Below, piece after piece: positions 17,500 to 26,238 of a DNA stretch of 64,000 bases. The stretch is taken from the NCBI GenBank assembly GCA_019420525.1, contig JAHZHA010000016.1, forward strand, positions 76,572 to 140,571. The letters are read 5' to 3'. This stretch comes from Bacillota bacterium (GTDB taxonomy: Bacteria; Bacillota; Clostridia; Peptostreptococcales; Anaerovoracaceae). The first letter of the stretch is position 1, and each line of letters opens with the position of its first letter. The position numbers and the translations under genes are program-made. The notes below the pieces were generated by a model. The model was not told the origin of the DNA and did no database searches. It saw only the letters and a program-made list of their open reading frames with translations.

Positions 17500-18681
17500 T
17501 TACACGCTGGCCCGGGCGATCAGGATAAAATTCCTCATAGTATCGGCGTTGTTGAAAACGACCTGGGCCTGTGTATCGCTTCCGCCGCCCTTTCCGCCAC
17601 TCCCCGCCGCGAACTCCCGGACGACGGCTCCGCAGCGAAGCGAACTCTTTCCGGTGTGAGTCATGAAGACGCAGAGATTCTTTTCCGAGGACAGGATCAC
17701 CGGCCGATCGGTCTTCGCCGTGAGCTTTTTCGCGATGCGTTTCAGATCATCCACCGTCTCCGACTCGAATTCCCGGGAAATGACGTTATCTTCTCCGGAT
17801 TCCACCAGGATTTCTTCCGCGGTCAGCTCCGCAAATCTGTCTTTCATCCGGTTCAGCTGACGGCGCAATTCCTCATGCTTCCGGTCCGCAATTTTTTCTT
17901 TCTCCAGCAGAGTGAACTCGTCGGCAGAATATTTTTGGCTGAGCTCCGCCACCACATCGTGTTTCTGCTCGTAATCGAGAAGCGCTCTCATTCCGCACTT
18001 GTAATAGACGCGGGTCATTCCCTTGTATTTTTCCGTACGGAGAATCTTGATGAGACCCACCTGCGAAGTATCCGATGGATGCGGACAGCAGCAGGCACAG
18101 CAATCGAGCCCTTCCACCGTTACGACGAGAATATCTTCCCCGTCCACCGAAAGCGGTTTTCTCAGCGGATAAGAAGACGCTTCTTCCGCGCTCCCGGTAA
18201 GTGTCACGGAAACGGGCAGCGATGCGTAGACAGCCCGGTTCGCCTTATGTTCGATATCTCTCAGCATCTCCGGTGTGATTTCCTTCAGAGCGATATCGAA
18301 ACAGCCGACATCTTCTCCCAGATGAAATCCTCTGTTGTCTCCGTCGTATTCTCTCTTGAACAGAGCCGACAACATATGTTCACCCAGATGATTCTGCATA
18401 TGATCGAACCGCCGCTCCCAGTCGAGTTCCATCTTCACTTTCTGACCTGGCCGGAAGAAATCCACCCCGTCAGGTACTTCCATCTCATGCAGGACTTCAC
18501 CGCCCTTCTCAGTGACGTTCTTCACCCGTAAGCCGCCTATCGTTCCCAGATCGCATGGCTGACCGCCCGCTTCCGGCGCGAAAATCGTCGCAGCGAAAAC
18601 GGCTGTATTTCCTTCTGTGCGGACCACCTCCGCATCCAGCTCCCGGAGATATGCATCTCTGTGATAAATCTTGTCCGTCAT
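17500..18681 (-). CDS. AlaX-type alanyl-tRNA editing protein with DHHA1 domain
   Basis: A 393-residue stand-alone relative of the alanyl-tRNA synthetase editing domain. The N-terminal barrel includes FAPEAGGQPCDLG (34-46); zinc ligands are His98/His102 in NHLGEH and the CxxxH-like site in the Cys-rich CCACCCPH block (194-201). The C-terminal region is DHHA1-like with a Gly-rich loop GSGGKGGGSDTQAQ. It would hydrolyse Ser- or Gly-tRNA(Ala). Start ATG 18681 opens with MTDKIYHRDAYL, typical of the family. Confidence 0.9.
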   Translation of the reverse strand: MTDKIYHRDAYLRELDAEVVRTEGNTAVFAATIFAPEAGGQPCDLGTIGGLRVKNVTEKGGEVLHEMEVPDGVDFFRPGQKVKMELDWERRFDHMQNHLGEHMLSALFKREYDGDNRGFHLGEDVGCFDIALKEITPEMLRDIEHKANRAVYASLPVSVTLTGSAEEASSYPLRKPLSVDGEDILVVTVEGLDCCACCCPHPSDTSQVGLIKILRTEKYKGMTRVYYKCGMRALLDYEQKHDVVAELSQKYSADEFTLLEKEKIADRKHEELRRQLNRMKDRFAELTAEEILVESGEDNVISREFESETVDDLKRIAKKLTAKTDRPVILSSEKNLCVFMTHTGKSSLRCGAVVREFAAGSGGKGGGSDTQAQVVFNNADTMRNFILIARASV

Positions 18682-18835
18682 TTATGTTTCTTTTCTTTCC
18701 TTCCGCTTTCTTTTTCCTTAAATTTCTTATTCCGACTATTTCTGAATATTCCTCATCGGTCTGCCGTCTCCGGTGCCGCTTCGTTCTTTCTCCGTTTCCG
18801 GATATTCCTGTCCCCGCCCGTTGTCTCAGACACCG

Positions 18836-19549
18836 TCAGCCCCTGAATTCCGTCAGCGGCAGAACTTCTCTCCGCCCTTCCGGAGAGAAATACATCTCCG
18901 TACGCCGGTAATCCCACTGGTAGCGCAGGTATTCCACGCCGCAGAACTCGCAAAATGACCGGACGAGCATCTCCGGATTGAGATTGCCGCCGCTTCCCGT
19001 CTGCAGCGTCATGGAGTATACGTTTCCCCCACCGCCGGCTTTCGCTTCGGAAAGAGACAGAATCATCGGACGGATATCCGTCTCCACGATCTTTTTCTTT
19101 TTATTTGTCTTCTGGCAGATGATGGATTCCTGACGGATGTATTCTCTCAGTCCACGGCTCAACGCATCACCTGCCCCGACGCTGCCGTGAAATTTCACCA
19201 CATACGATGCGTATGCCACAGCCGCAGCCAGCGACGTCTTGCCCTCTTCTTTCAGCCTGATGCAGCGGAAGAGACGTATTCCCTCCGGCATGCAGTTCTC
19301 CAAGGCCTGCAGGTATTCCTCCGGGTTGCCGTCTTCAGCGGTCTCAAACTCCATATACTCTCCTGTGCTCTCGCTGCCCAGGGACAGAGGCTGTCCGAAT
19401 CCGATTTTCGCATGGGGATTGAATCCCTGGGAATAGCGAAGCCGGATATGTGCCCGCTTGAAAGCGCGCTGAAACACCCGGAGCAGGTCCAGATGTGAAA
19501 TATATTTAAGATTGTTTTCCTTGGAAAACTTCAATAGATACCTTGCCAT
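18836..19549 (-). CDS. TIGR03936/DUF2344 radical SAM-associated protein
   Basis: A 237-residue protein opening MARYLLKFSKENNLKYISHLDLLR, with the GFNPHAKIGFGQPLSLG block of the DUF2344 family. It follows the TIGR03960 radical SAM gene by 15 bases; the pair is fused or adjacent in most Clostridia and is presumed to act together, possibly on RNA, since the locus is often near ribonuclease G and ribosomal protein genes. The precise reaction is not known. Confidence 0.9.
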   Translation of the reverse strand: MARYLLKFSKENNLKYISHLDLLRVFQRAFKRAHIRLRYSQGFNPHAKIGFGQPLSLGSESTGEYMEFETAEDGNPEEYLQALENCMPEGIRLFRCIRLKEEGKTSLAAAVAYASYVVKFHGSVGAGDALSRGLREYIRQESIICQKTNKKKKIVETDIRPMILSLSEAKAGGGGNVYSMTLQTGSGGNLNPEMLVRSFCEFCGVEYLRYQWDYRRTEMYFSPEGRREVLPLTEFRG

Positions 19550-19564
19550 ATTTCCATCCCTCCG

Positions 19565-21424
19565 CTACGAATAATTCTTGCCCTGCTCGTACTGAGGACA
19601 ATCGACGAAACGTCTCAGTCCGCAGCCGGTGCAGCCCTTTCTGCAGTCCGGCGTCTGTATTTCCTGCTTCGCCAGCTCGTACTCCTTCAGCAGATACTTT
19701 TTTGTCACGCCGGAATCGATGATATCCCACGGAAAGACCTCGTCCGTACTCCGCAGCCGCTGAGAGTAGAAAGCCGGATCGATTCCCGTATCTTCAAAAG
19801 CCTGCAGCCATTTCTGATAATCGAAATGTTCTGTCCATCCGTCGAACCGACATCCCAGTTCATAGGCCCGCAGCATGGCTTCACACACCCTGCGGTCTCC
19901 TCTGGCAAACACGGCTTCCAGAAAACTCGTCTCCGTGCCGTGATACTGAAAAGAAACACCTTTCATCTTTTTCAGCTTCTCTTTCAGATAATGGTGCTTC
20001 CGGTCGAATTCTTCCGGCGTGTCCTGGGCCGCCCACTGAAACGGCGTATGCGGCTTAGGCACGAAATTCGACACGCTGACCGTGACATTAAACCGGGTCC
20101 GCTTTTCGCAGACTTCACGGTAAATTTCATTGATTCTGCGGGCGATCTCCGCGATGCCGTCCAGATCTTCATCCGTCTCCCCGGGCAGTCCGATCATGAA
20201 ATAGAGTTTGATGTTATTGTAGCCCAGCCGGATGGCCTGTTCCGCTGCGGAATAGATATGCTCGTCCGTGATAGATTTATTTATGATATTTCTCAGCCGC
20301 TGCGTTCCCGCCTCCGGCGCAAAAGTCAAGCCCGTCTTCCGGTATTCCTGAATCTCATTGAGAACGTCATAGGAAAAAGAATCCAGCCGTAGGGAAGGCA
20401 GGGAAAGTCCCGCTTCACGTGCCTTACACGTCCGCATGAGATCTTTCACCAGCGGCTCGATCTCCGAATAATCGCTGGTGGAAAGAGACAGCAGCGACAT
20501 TTCGTCGTATCCCGTATTTTCCAGTTGTTTTTCAGCGTATTCCACCACTTTTTCTCTGCTGCGCTCCCGTACCGGCCGACAGATCATCCCGGCCTGACAG
20601 AACCGGCAGCCCCTGGTGCATCCCCGGAACAGTTCGATCACCGAACGGTCATGGACGACTTCCACGAAAGGAACGACGGGCTTCAAAGGATACGATACGC
20701 TGTCCATGTCCATCACGATGCGCTTTACCACCTGATCAGGAGCCCCTTCGTATTTCTTTTTATAAGATTCCACCGTTCCGTCGGCGCGATACACCGGTTC
20801 GTAAAAAGCCGGAACATAAACGCCGTCCAGAGATGCCAGCTTTTCCAGCAGCTGACGTTTCGTTCCGCCGGATTTCTTGTGCTCGATCATCACCTCTGAA
20901 ACTTCGATGAGGATGTCCTCACCGTCTCCCGGCATAAAAAAGTCGATGATGCCGGCCAGCGGCTCGGGATTGAAAGAGCAGTTGCCTCCGGCAGCGATCA
21001 GAGGATATTCCTCTCCACGCTCGCTGCTGCGCAGAGGAATACCTGCCAAATTCAGCATATTCAGAATATTCGTAAAAGACAACTCATACTGCAGTGTAAA
21101 CCCCAGAATATCCATCTCTCCCGCAGGCTGTTTCTTTTCCGCGGAAAACAGCGGCACACCGTTTTCGCGCATCAATTGTTCCATATCGGCTGCCGGTGCA
21201 AAAAAGCGCTGACAGAAGATATTATCTCTCTCGTTGAGTACATGATAGATGATCTGAAGACCTAGATACGACATCCCGATCTCATAAGTATCCGGAAAAC
21301 AGAATCCGAAATTCAGATCCACAGTCTTCTCATCTTTATCGTATGAATAGAGTTCCCCGCCCATATAGGCTGCCGGTTTTTCGACTCGCATCAGCAGGTT
21401 CTCAATGCGTTCGGTAAGATTCAT
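19565..21424 (-). CDS. TIGR03960 family B12-binding-domain radical SAM protein
   Basis: The start at ATG 21424 (619 residues, MNLTERIENLLMRVEKP) matches the family; a start at 21463 is possible. An N-terminal cobalamin-binding-like domain is followed by the radical SAM cluster motif RGCTRGCRFCQAG near residue 270 and a C-terminal Cys-rich tail (CRKGCTGCGLRR) that may hold another cluster. It overlaps the upstream M50 gene by 23 bases and is coupled to the DUF2344 gene downstream. Substrate unknown. Confidence 0.92.
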   Translation of the reverse strand: MNLTERIENLLMRVEKPAAYMGGELYSYDKDEKTVDLNFGFCFPDTYEIGMSYLGLQIIYHVLNERDNIFCQRFFAPAADMEQLMRENGVPLFSAEKKQPAGEMDILGFTLQYELSFTNILNMLNLAGIPLRSSERGEEYPLIAAGGNCSFNPEPLAGIIDFFMPGDGEDILIEVSEVMIEHKKSGGTKRQLLEKLASLDGVYVPAFYEPVYRADGTVESYKKKYEGAPDQVVKRIVMDMDSVSYPLKPVVPFVEVVHDRSVIELFRGCTRGCRFCQAGMICRPVRERSREKVVEYAEKQLENTGYDEMSLLSLSTSDYSEIEPLVKDLMRTCKAREAGLSLPSLRLDSFSYDVLNEIQEYRKTGLTFAPEAGTQRLRNIINKSITDEHIYSAAEQAIRLGYNNIKLYFMIGLPGETDEDLDGIAEIARRINEIYREVCEKRTRFNVTVSVSNFVPKPHTPFQWAAQDTPEEFDRKHHYLKEKLKKMKGVSFQYHGTETSFLEAVFARGDRRVCEAMLRAYELGCRFDGWTEHFDYQKWLQAFEDTGIDPAFYSQRLRSTDEVFPWDIIDSGVTKKYLLKEYELAKQEIQTPDCRKGCTGCGLRRFVDCPQYEQGKNYS

Positions 21425-22010
21425 TTTCCTGTAATTGCCTTTCTTTCCATTTTTGTTCCGCACGCGAACAGAGCCAGTTTTCGTTCTCGCGTCCGATCAT
21501 CCGCCAGAAATAGACGGCGGCCAGTGAAAGTATCACATTTCCTGTATTATATTTTACCAAGTATAAACCCGAAAAGAAAATAAAAACTGCGAATCCTCTG
21601 GAAAAAAAAGTGACCACAGTACGGGCAGCCTTGTCTCCGATGAAATATGCGATCAGAGATTCGGAAATACGCCCTCCGTCCAGCGGAAAAAATGGAAGAA
21701 GGTTGAAAGCTGCCAGCATCCCGTTGGAATAGACGACCATCTCCGCAATGCCTTCCTGCGGAAGTACGCGCCAGTGGATGAGCGCCGCCGTGAAACCGGC
21801 CGCCGCCAGATTGAACGCCGGACCGGCCAGCTGAATAAACGTCCGGACAAAAAATGTGCTGCTTTCGCTGTGGAGATAGACTACATTTCCGAAAATCCCC
21901 GCTGTTCCGATAGTAAAACTGCACCGGAACATTTTTGCCGCACCGGCGTGAGCCAGTTCGTGAAGAAAGGAAAACAGAAAAGTCATCAGATAAAACAGAA
22001 TATATTTCAC
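21402..22010 (-). CDS. M50 family site-2 protease-like membrane metallopeptidase (SpoIVFB-like)
   Basis: A 202-residue polytopic membrane protein. The zinc motif is HELAH (17-21) in the first membrane segment and the second motif NLLPFFPLDGGR (about 102-113) provides the Asp ligand. It is of the short SpoIVFB type without CBS domains. Such proteases cut membrane-bound substrates, for example pro-sigma-K. No spoIVFA is recognised, although a one-TM protein is encoded 14 bases upstream. Confidence 0.9.
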   Translation of the reverse strand: MKYILFYLMTFLFSFLHELAHAGAAKMFRCSFTIGTAGIFGNVVYLHSESSTFFVRTFIQLAGPAFNLAAAGFTAALIHWRVLPQEGIAEMVVYSNGMLAAFNLLPFFPLDGGRISESLIAYFIGDKAARTVVTFFSRGFAVFIFFSGLYLVKYNTGNVILSLAAVYFWRMIGRENENWLCSRAEQKWKERQLQENESYRTH

Positions 22011-22024
22011 GTCTTCACTTCTTC

Positions 22025-22270
22025 TTAATCGTTCTCATCCACACCACTGACGATATCCGGAATCCTTCCCGCTTTTTCGATTCCCTGAGACATGGCATCG
22101 GCCACATCCTCCACGGAATAATCGCGTCCGTAATATTCCGCTACTGCACTGATCAACTTATTATCCTCATATCCGCCGATTTTTTTCACGATGAGAACCG
22201 CGATAACGATGACAATACAGATTCCGATCTTCAGTCGCAGTTTTCCCGTCTTTCTGTTGTTCTGTCTCAT
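22025..22270 (-). CDS. Small single-pass membrane protein upstream of the M50 protease
   Basis: The predicted start ATG 22270 (81 residues) follows GGGAGG and seven T; an in-frame ATG at 22285 has its ribosome site less well placed. A basic N-terminus (MRQNNRKTGKLRLK) precedes one membrane helix (IGICIVIVIAVLIV) and an acidic outer tail. I do not recognise the family. Close linkage to the M50 gene could mean it is a partner or substrate, which is inference only. Confidence 0.6.
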   Translation of the reverse strand: MRQNNRKTGKLRLKIGICIVIVIAVLIVKKIGGYEDNKLISAVAEYYGRDYSVEDVADAMSQGIEKAGRIPDIVSGVDEND

Positions 22271-22273
22271 AAA

Positions 22274-22312
22274 AAAACCTCCCATAACAGATATACTGCG
22301 GGAGGTTTTTTC
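22274..22312 (-). terminator. Hairpin with T-run that also contains the ribosome site of the next gene
   Basis: On the minus strand AAAAAACCTCCC pairs with GGGAGGTTTTTTT around a 16-base loop. The structure is that of a terminator for the upstream fusion gene, but its 3' arm is the GGGAGG ribosome site of the small membrane protein gene. Confidence 0.65.
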
Positions 22313-22360
22313 TTATACGGAACCGTCGTTCAAAAAACGTTCCGCCTGTTTGTCCTTTTC

Positions 22361-24097
22361 TTATATTTCCAGAATCTGGTATGTTCCTCTTCCGAATTCG
22401 ATTCGGAAGAGATCGTCGAGAGGCTTTTCCATCAGGCTGCACATGATGACCCGGTTGACCCCAGAATGTGCCACGATCAGAATATCTCCCTGCGTGGAAG
22501 AAATCAGTTCGTTTACTTTTTTCATTACGCGCTCCTGCAGCTGGACGAAATTCTCAGCCGTATCGTCGATCTGGTAATTCAGCAGATCCGCACCCCGGGC
22601 TGCATATTCTTCCGGATATTTTTCTTTTATTTCCCGGATAAATCTGCCGTCCCAGGCTCCCAGAGACATCTCTCTCAATTCCGGCAGAGTCACGATCTCC
22701 GGCCTGGAATGAAGCAGGCTTGCTATGATCTCAGAACTCTCTACCGCCCTTTTCAGGTCGCTGGTATATATTTTATCTGTGTCGATGTCGAAATGTTCCA
22801 GTTCAAGTCCAACCAGCGTACACTGTTCTCTGCCCTCGGCGTCCAGAGACACATCAAACTGTCCCATGAAGACCGGTTCGTCGTGACGCTGTGTCTCACC
22901 ATGCCGGACGAGAATGATACGGCGGCCGCCCGCTGAGATTTCGCCCTTCTTTCTGAAGTGCTCCTCGTCATCTTTTGCCAGCAGATCATAAATTCTGACT
23001 CCGATAATATTTTCGATATATTCCATCACCGCCTGAGCCGCCCGGATTTTATCTTCAATCACCTGGATGGCTTCCGGATTATCTGCCCATCTCTTTTTTA
23101 CAGGAGCGAGGCGTTCCTCCAACGTCACCAGTCTGTCCTCCTGGCGCAGTTTATCGGCCAGGCACACGATATCTTTTTCATTGATATCCAGAACCGGAAT
23201 CGGATGCATATAATTCATATGATCATATATGATATCGGCGACTTCAGGATAACCGTAATCGAATGCCATCTCCGCGCCAGCCTGCCAATGCTTTTTTCTG
23301 ACTCTCAGAGCATCGTGCAGCAATCCCGCCGCCTGGATCAGGGGAATGCTGAAATTTTCCCCGTTCTCGTTCAGTGCTTTTCCGATGCATACAGCCGTTC
23401 TGGTCACTGCCTCACAGTGGCGCACGACGTGCTCCGGCGTGCCCATCCTGTTGAGAATTTTTCTGCACTGAGCTTCGGTAGGATACTTGTTCCTGTCGTA
23501 GTATTCGACCAGCTCCGCATAAGCCTCCTGCGTATCCATATCCAGCATGATACTCTCGCAGTTTGTCTCGAGATATATCATCTCTTTTTGATGAGCCGAC
23601 GTCACCGATTTCATTCCGTTTTCTCCGGAACTCTGCAGAATTTCCTCTGCAAAAACCGCCGGAATCAACAGCGGATGCCCTTTTTTTCCTTCGTAGCACG
23701 CCACGATAAAATGATCCGGCGTTTTTTCATACCGGTTGAGCAGAGCTTTGATGATATACGGCGGAATCAGCGGAACGTCTACCGGCGTCATGAGGAAACA
23801 GTCATTTCCGTTTTCGCGCGCCGCCCTGACGCCCGCCTGAATGGAAGAAAACATCCCCTCCTCAAACTGCTGATTGAACACCACATGTACATCTTTATCC
23901 TTCAGAAAATCATCCAGCACTTCCGCTTTAAAACCCGTCACGACAAAAATATCATCGACACCGGCCTTTTTAAAATGATTGATGAGTATCTCCAGAGGAT
24001 TATGCCTGTCGATCTTCAGCAGCGGCTTGAAATCTCCCATCCGCGATGAAAAACCTGCCGCCAGTATCAGCCCAGCTGGCTTCCTTTTCTGATCCAT
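22361..24097 (-). CDS. Three-domain fusion: MobA-like NTP transferase, HD domain, histidine phosphatase
   Basis: A 578-residue protein. Residues 8-195 are a MobA/IspD-like nucleotidyltransferase (LAAGFSSRMG 12-21; metal-binding DVPL 107-110). Residues about 210-350 form an HD domain with AGLLHDALR (His261/Asp262). Residues 390-578 are a phosphoglycerate mutase-like phosphatase with LVRHGETQ (His399) and VAHSGVNR (His544). The first domain resembles proteins that add a nucleotide to molybdopterin; the other two are phosphohydrolase folds. The combination suggests synthesis and turnover of a nucleotide-linked cofactor or sugar, but no substrate can be assigned. Confidence 0.85.
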   Translation of the reverse strand: MDQKRKPAGLILAAGFSSRMGDFKPLLKIDRHNPLEILINHFKKAGVDDIFVVTGFKAEVLDDFLKDKDVHVVFNQQFEEGMFSSIQAGVRAARENGNDCFLMTPVDVPLIPPYIIKALLNRYEKTPDHFIVACYEGKKGHPLLIPAVFAEEILQSSGENGMKSVTSAHQKEMIYLETNCESIMLDMDTQEAYAELVEYYDRNKYPTEAQCRKILNRMGTPEHVVRHCEAVTRTAVCIGKALNENGENFSIPLIQAAGLLHDALRVRKKHWQAGAEMAFDYGYPEVADIIYDHMNYMHPIPVLDINEKDIVCLADKLRQEDRLVTLEERLAPVKKRWADNPEAIQVIEDKIRAAQAVMEYIENIIGVRIYDLLAKDDEEHFRKKGEISAGGRRIILVRHGETQRHDEPVFMGQFDVSLDAEGREQCTLVGLELEHFDIDTDKIYTSDLKRAVESSEIIASLLHSRPEIVTLPELREMSLGAWDGRFIREIKEKYPEEYAARGADLLNYQIDDTAENFVQLQERVMKKVNELISSTQGDILIVAHSGVNRVIMCSLMEKPLDDLFRIEFGRGTYQILEI

Positions 24098-24355
24098 AAT
24101 TATGCGCTCCGTCTATATTTCCGCATGCCGCAACACGGCTGCGTCCGATTGAAATAATGTTTCACCCTATTTTCGTAACATCATGTATTATATCACGCCC
24201 GTCGGAATTGATCTATTTTATTTTCCGCATTCCTCCGGCATTCTTTTCCTGCGTCTGCTGCCTTACAGCTTTTTATTAATATACCCGTTCTTCTGCAATT
24301 GTACTATATTTTTTCATCATATCAAACAAAAACAAACCAAAACAACATTTTTATA

Positions 24356-24410
24356 TTGACATCTTTATATATTATGTTATACTTCAGTTAAGTTAGTTTT
24401 GATTTAACTT
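24356..24410 (+). promoter_or_regulatory. Sigma-A promoter with downstream inverted repeat (possible operator)
   Basis: TTGACA at 24356-24361 and TATACT at 24378-24383 with a 16-base spacer. The dyad AAGTTA-N9-TAACTT (24390-24395 and 24405-24410) lies over the expected start site, the usual place for a repressor. It loosely resembles DtxR/IdeR-family metal boxes, a weak similarity. Confidence 0.55.
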
Positions 24411-24622
24411 TTAAATGGCATAAAAATAAAAACTACTCTCCTTAATCAACTTTAACTTTGTGATTTGGTATTTTCACATCCGCGGTTTCCGTTTTGCAGA
24501 GCGGTGATCCGCAATACTCCGGCAGAGCACCGCTTTTACGCTCTCACAGGATGCTGAAGACGATTCAAACAAAACATCGTATAGAAAAACACGGCACAGA
24601 GCTGCCGCGTTTTTCTTTTTTT
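24391..24622 (+). ncRNA. Candidate small untranslated RNA or terminated leader
   Basis: A transcript from the 24356 promoter would be about 230 bases and end at the strong hairpin 24585-24614 before reaching any gene. It contains an internal GC-rich pairing AGCGGTG/CACCGCT. It matches no RNA family I can recognise (not SRP, 6S, tmRNA or a known riboswitch by eye). It could instead be an attenuator leader for the methyltransferase gene. Confidence 0.35.
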
Positions 24623-24624
24623 AA
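24585..24624 (+). terminator. Strong intrinsic terminator
   Basis: AAAAACACGGCA pairs with TGCCGCGTTTTT (one mismatch) across a six-base loop, then a T-rich tail. It ends any transcript from the upstream promoter about 90 bases before the methyltransferase start. Confidence 0.75.
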
Positions 24625-24708
24625 AATTTTGAGCGCACATCAGAAAAGACATGTTAAAATAATGTACATCACATTGAAAAGCAGAAGAAATGAGGAAACA
24701 GAAGAATT

Positions 24709-25557
24709 ATGGATACGCAGAAAAAAGGCAGCTTCAGCCGCTGGAGCGGAGATTCCGCAAGATGGTATGAAGCCGCATCGGAATATACACATTACCACGA
24801 TAAATTAAAAACCTACATCGCACCTTACCTGAATACGGAAGAAACCTGCTGTGAACTGGCCTGTGGTTCCGGAACCCTGGCGCGCTGTCTCGCACCTCTC
24901 ACCGCCCGCTATACCGCTAATGACATCGACCCCGATTCTCTCAAATTCTGCAGAGCCCGTCAGACAGAGAGACCCGTTCCCAATCTGGAATTTCTTCCCG
25001 GAGACTGGTCGGAAGTTCTGAAAGACAAAACTTTTGATACCGTGATATTCAGTTATTTCAGCGCGGTCTTCACCGGATGGGAGCAGCTGAAACGGCTCGC
25101 CCGCAAAAAGGTTATCGCCATCGTTCCCCGCTACAGTGACGCGGAAATCGCAGAAAAAAAGAAAGCCTTCGCCGCAAGAAGCCGCTTCCGGGAACTTTCG
25201 GACAGAGGCGCAGCTGCGTCGTCAGACTCTTCGTCTGCGCCCTCCCGTCCTGAAAAAGGCAGAAAAAAAGGACGTTCTTTTGAGACGATGGAAGCCATCG
25301 CCCGGTTTCTCGACGAACGTTCCGTCGCTTACCGGCTCATTCCTCTGACCATGGAATTCGGACAGCCCTGCGCCACTCTGCAGGAAGCCGAGGAGTACGT
25401 GCAGTATTATTACAGATTTGACAGCGAAGAAGAACGGAAAGAATTCGTCCGCCTGAAGTTCCAGCCTGCCGACTGCGGATATTATTTCCCGAAGAAAAAA
25501 AATATCGGCATCGTCATAATCGACATGACATCTGCAGATGAAACTGAGAGAGATTAA
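24709..25557 (+). CDS. Class I SAM-dependent methyltransferase
   Basis: A 282-residue protein with ribosome site GAGGAAA before ATG 24709. The SAM-binding motif I is CELACGSGTLARCL, with motif II acidic residue in ANDIDPDSL. The central part has a Ser/Ala and Lys-rich insert (about 160-190). The general type is methyltransferase domain 11/25; the substrate is not indicated. It stands alone between two terminators. Confidence 0.8.
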   Translation: MDTQKKGSFSRWSGDSARWYEAASEYTHYHDKLKTYIAPYLNTEETCCELACGSGTLARCLAPLTARYTANDIDPDSLKFCRARQTERPVPNLEFLPGDWSEVLKDKTFDTVIFSYFSAVFTGWEQLKRLARKKVIAIVPRYSDAEIAEKKKAFAARSRFRELSDRGAAASSDSSSAPSRPEKGRKKGRSFETMEAIARFLDERSVAYRLIPLTMEFGQPCATLQEAEEYVQYYYRFDSEEERKEFVRLKFQPADCGYYFPKKKNIGIVIIDMTSADETERD

Positions 25558-25588
25558 TACCATAGCACATAAATTCTCGACGAAAAAG

Positions 25589-25634
25589 AAAAACTCCTGT
25601 ACCGGAAACAACAATCCGTCCAGGAGTTTTTTTC
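25589..25634. terminator. Bidirectional intrinsic terminator
   Basis: AACTCCTG (25592-25599) pairs with CAGGAGTT (25621-25628), flanked by A-run and T-run; it lies between the convergent methyltransferase and DUF1292 genes. Confidence 0.8.
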
Positions 25635-25674
25635 ATCTTTTTACAGCTTACGGCAGCAAGCCGGGTATGTCTGA

Positions 25675-25965
25675 TTAAAGATCCAGGCCTTTTTCGTCGA
25701 TGACTTTGCGCAGTTCTTCAAGAAAGCCGCTGATGGATTCCCATTCTTCTGCAGTTTCTATCGGCCTGAGCTTGTCTTCTTCCGGAATCTCAGGTCTGTA
25801 AGAAACGACAAACATATTTTTTTTGCCTTCTTCGTTTCTGGAATTGTCCGTGTAGACGAGATAACTCTTGCCTGTCTCTTCATTTTTAAATTTGCTGATG
25901 ATGTTACATTCCAGCGGCAGGTTCTGATCGCTGTAGACCGCAATTGAATCGCCTTCGTATTCCAT
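25675..25965 (-). CDS. DUF1292 domain-containing protein
   Basis: A 96-residue protein; ATG 25965 follows a perfect GGAGG, so the seven extra residues of the longer frame are not used. It has the DUF1292 pattern: ECNIISKFKNEETGKSYLVYTDNS followed by an acidic C-terminal helix. The family (YrzB-like) is widespread in Firmicutes with unknown function. Confidence 0.9.
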   Translation of the reverse strand: MEYEGDSIAVYSDQNLPLECNIISKFKNEETGKSYLVYTDNSRNEEGKKNMFVVSYRPEIPEEDKLRPIETAEEWESISGFLEELRKVIDEKGLDL

Positions 25966-25999
25966 GATGATCCTCCGTGTCTGCAAAGGTGAATAAACC

Positions 26000-26032
26000 G
26001 ATAAAAGGCGCCTGAATCGAATCAGACGCCCC
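26000..26032 (-). terminator. Terminator of rpmB
   Basis: GGCGCCTGA (26007-26015) pairs with TCAGACGCC (26022-26030); read on the minus strand it is followed by TTTT. It lies just after the rpmB stop codon. Confidence 0.75.
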
Positions 26033-26046
26033 GATTGACAATGATA

Positions 26047-26238
26047 TTAGAGAGCTCTCGTAACCTTATTCGCTTTGATGCAATGTGTGCAAACATTCAT
26101 CTTTCTCACTCTGCCGTTGTCATTTACTCTTACAGTCTGGATATTCGGATTCCACTTTCTCTTGGTGTGGATGTTCGAGTGGCTTACAGCATTTCCTGAA
26201 ACCTGACCTTTTCCGCAAATCTCGCATTTTCTTGACAC
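26047..26238 (-). CDS. rpmB: 50S ribosomal protein L28
   Basis: 63 residues. The start is GTG 26238 (MSRKCEICGKG), seven bases after AGGAGGT; the GTG at 26247 is too close to the ribosome site. The zinc-ribbon form is present, with CEIC and CTHC pairs, and the body KVSHSN/KRKWNPNIQTV pattern is typical. It is a single-gene unit. Confidence 0.96.
   Translation of the reverse strand: MSRKCEICGKGQVSGNAVSHSNIHTKRKWNPNIQTVRVNDNGRVRKMNVCTHCIKANKVTRAL

Larger units (their letters stand above)
24098..24708. other. 610-base AT-rich non-coding region between divergent genes
   Basis: No convincing reading frame. It holds a promoter at 24356-24383, an adjacent inverted repeat, a GC-rich hairpin segment near 24498-24537 and a strong terminator at 24585-24622, followed by the leader of the methyltransferase gene. 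The reading frame 24494-24808 has no family resemblance and overlaps the real gene in another frame. Confidence 0.5.

Noticed and set aside
24391..24622. SRP RNA, 6S RNA, tmRNA or riboswitch
   Set aside because: None of the conserved loops of these RNAs could be found by eye; kept only as an unclassified candidate.
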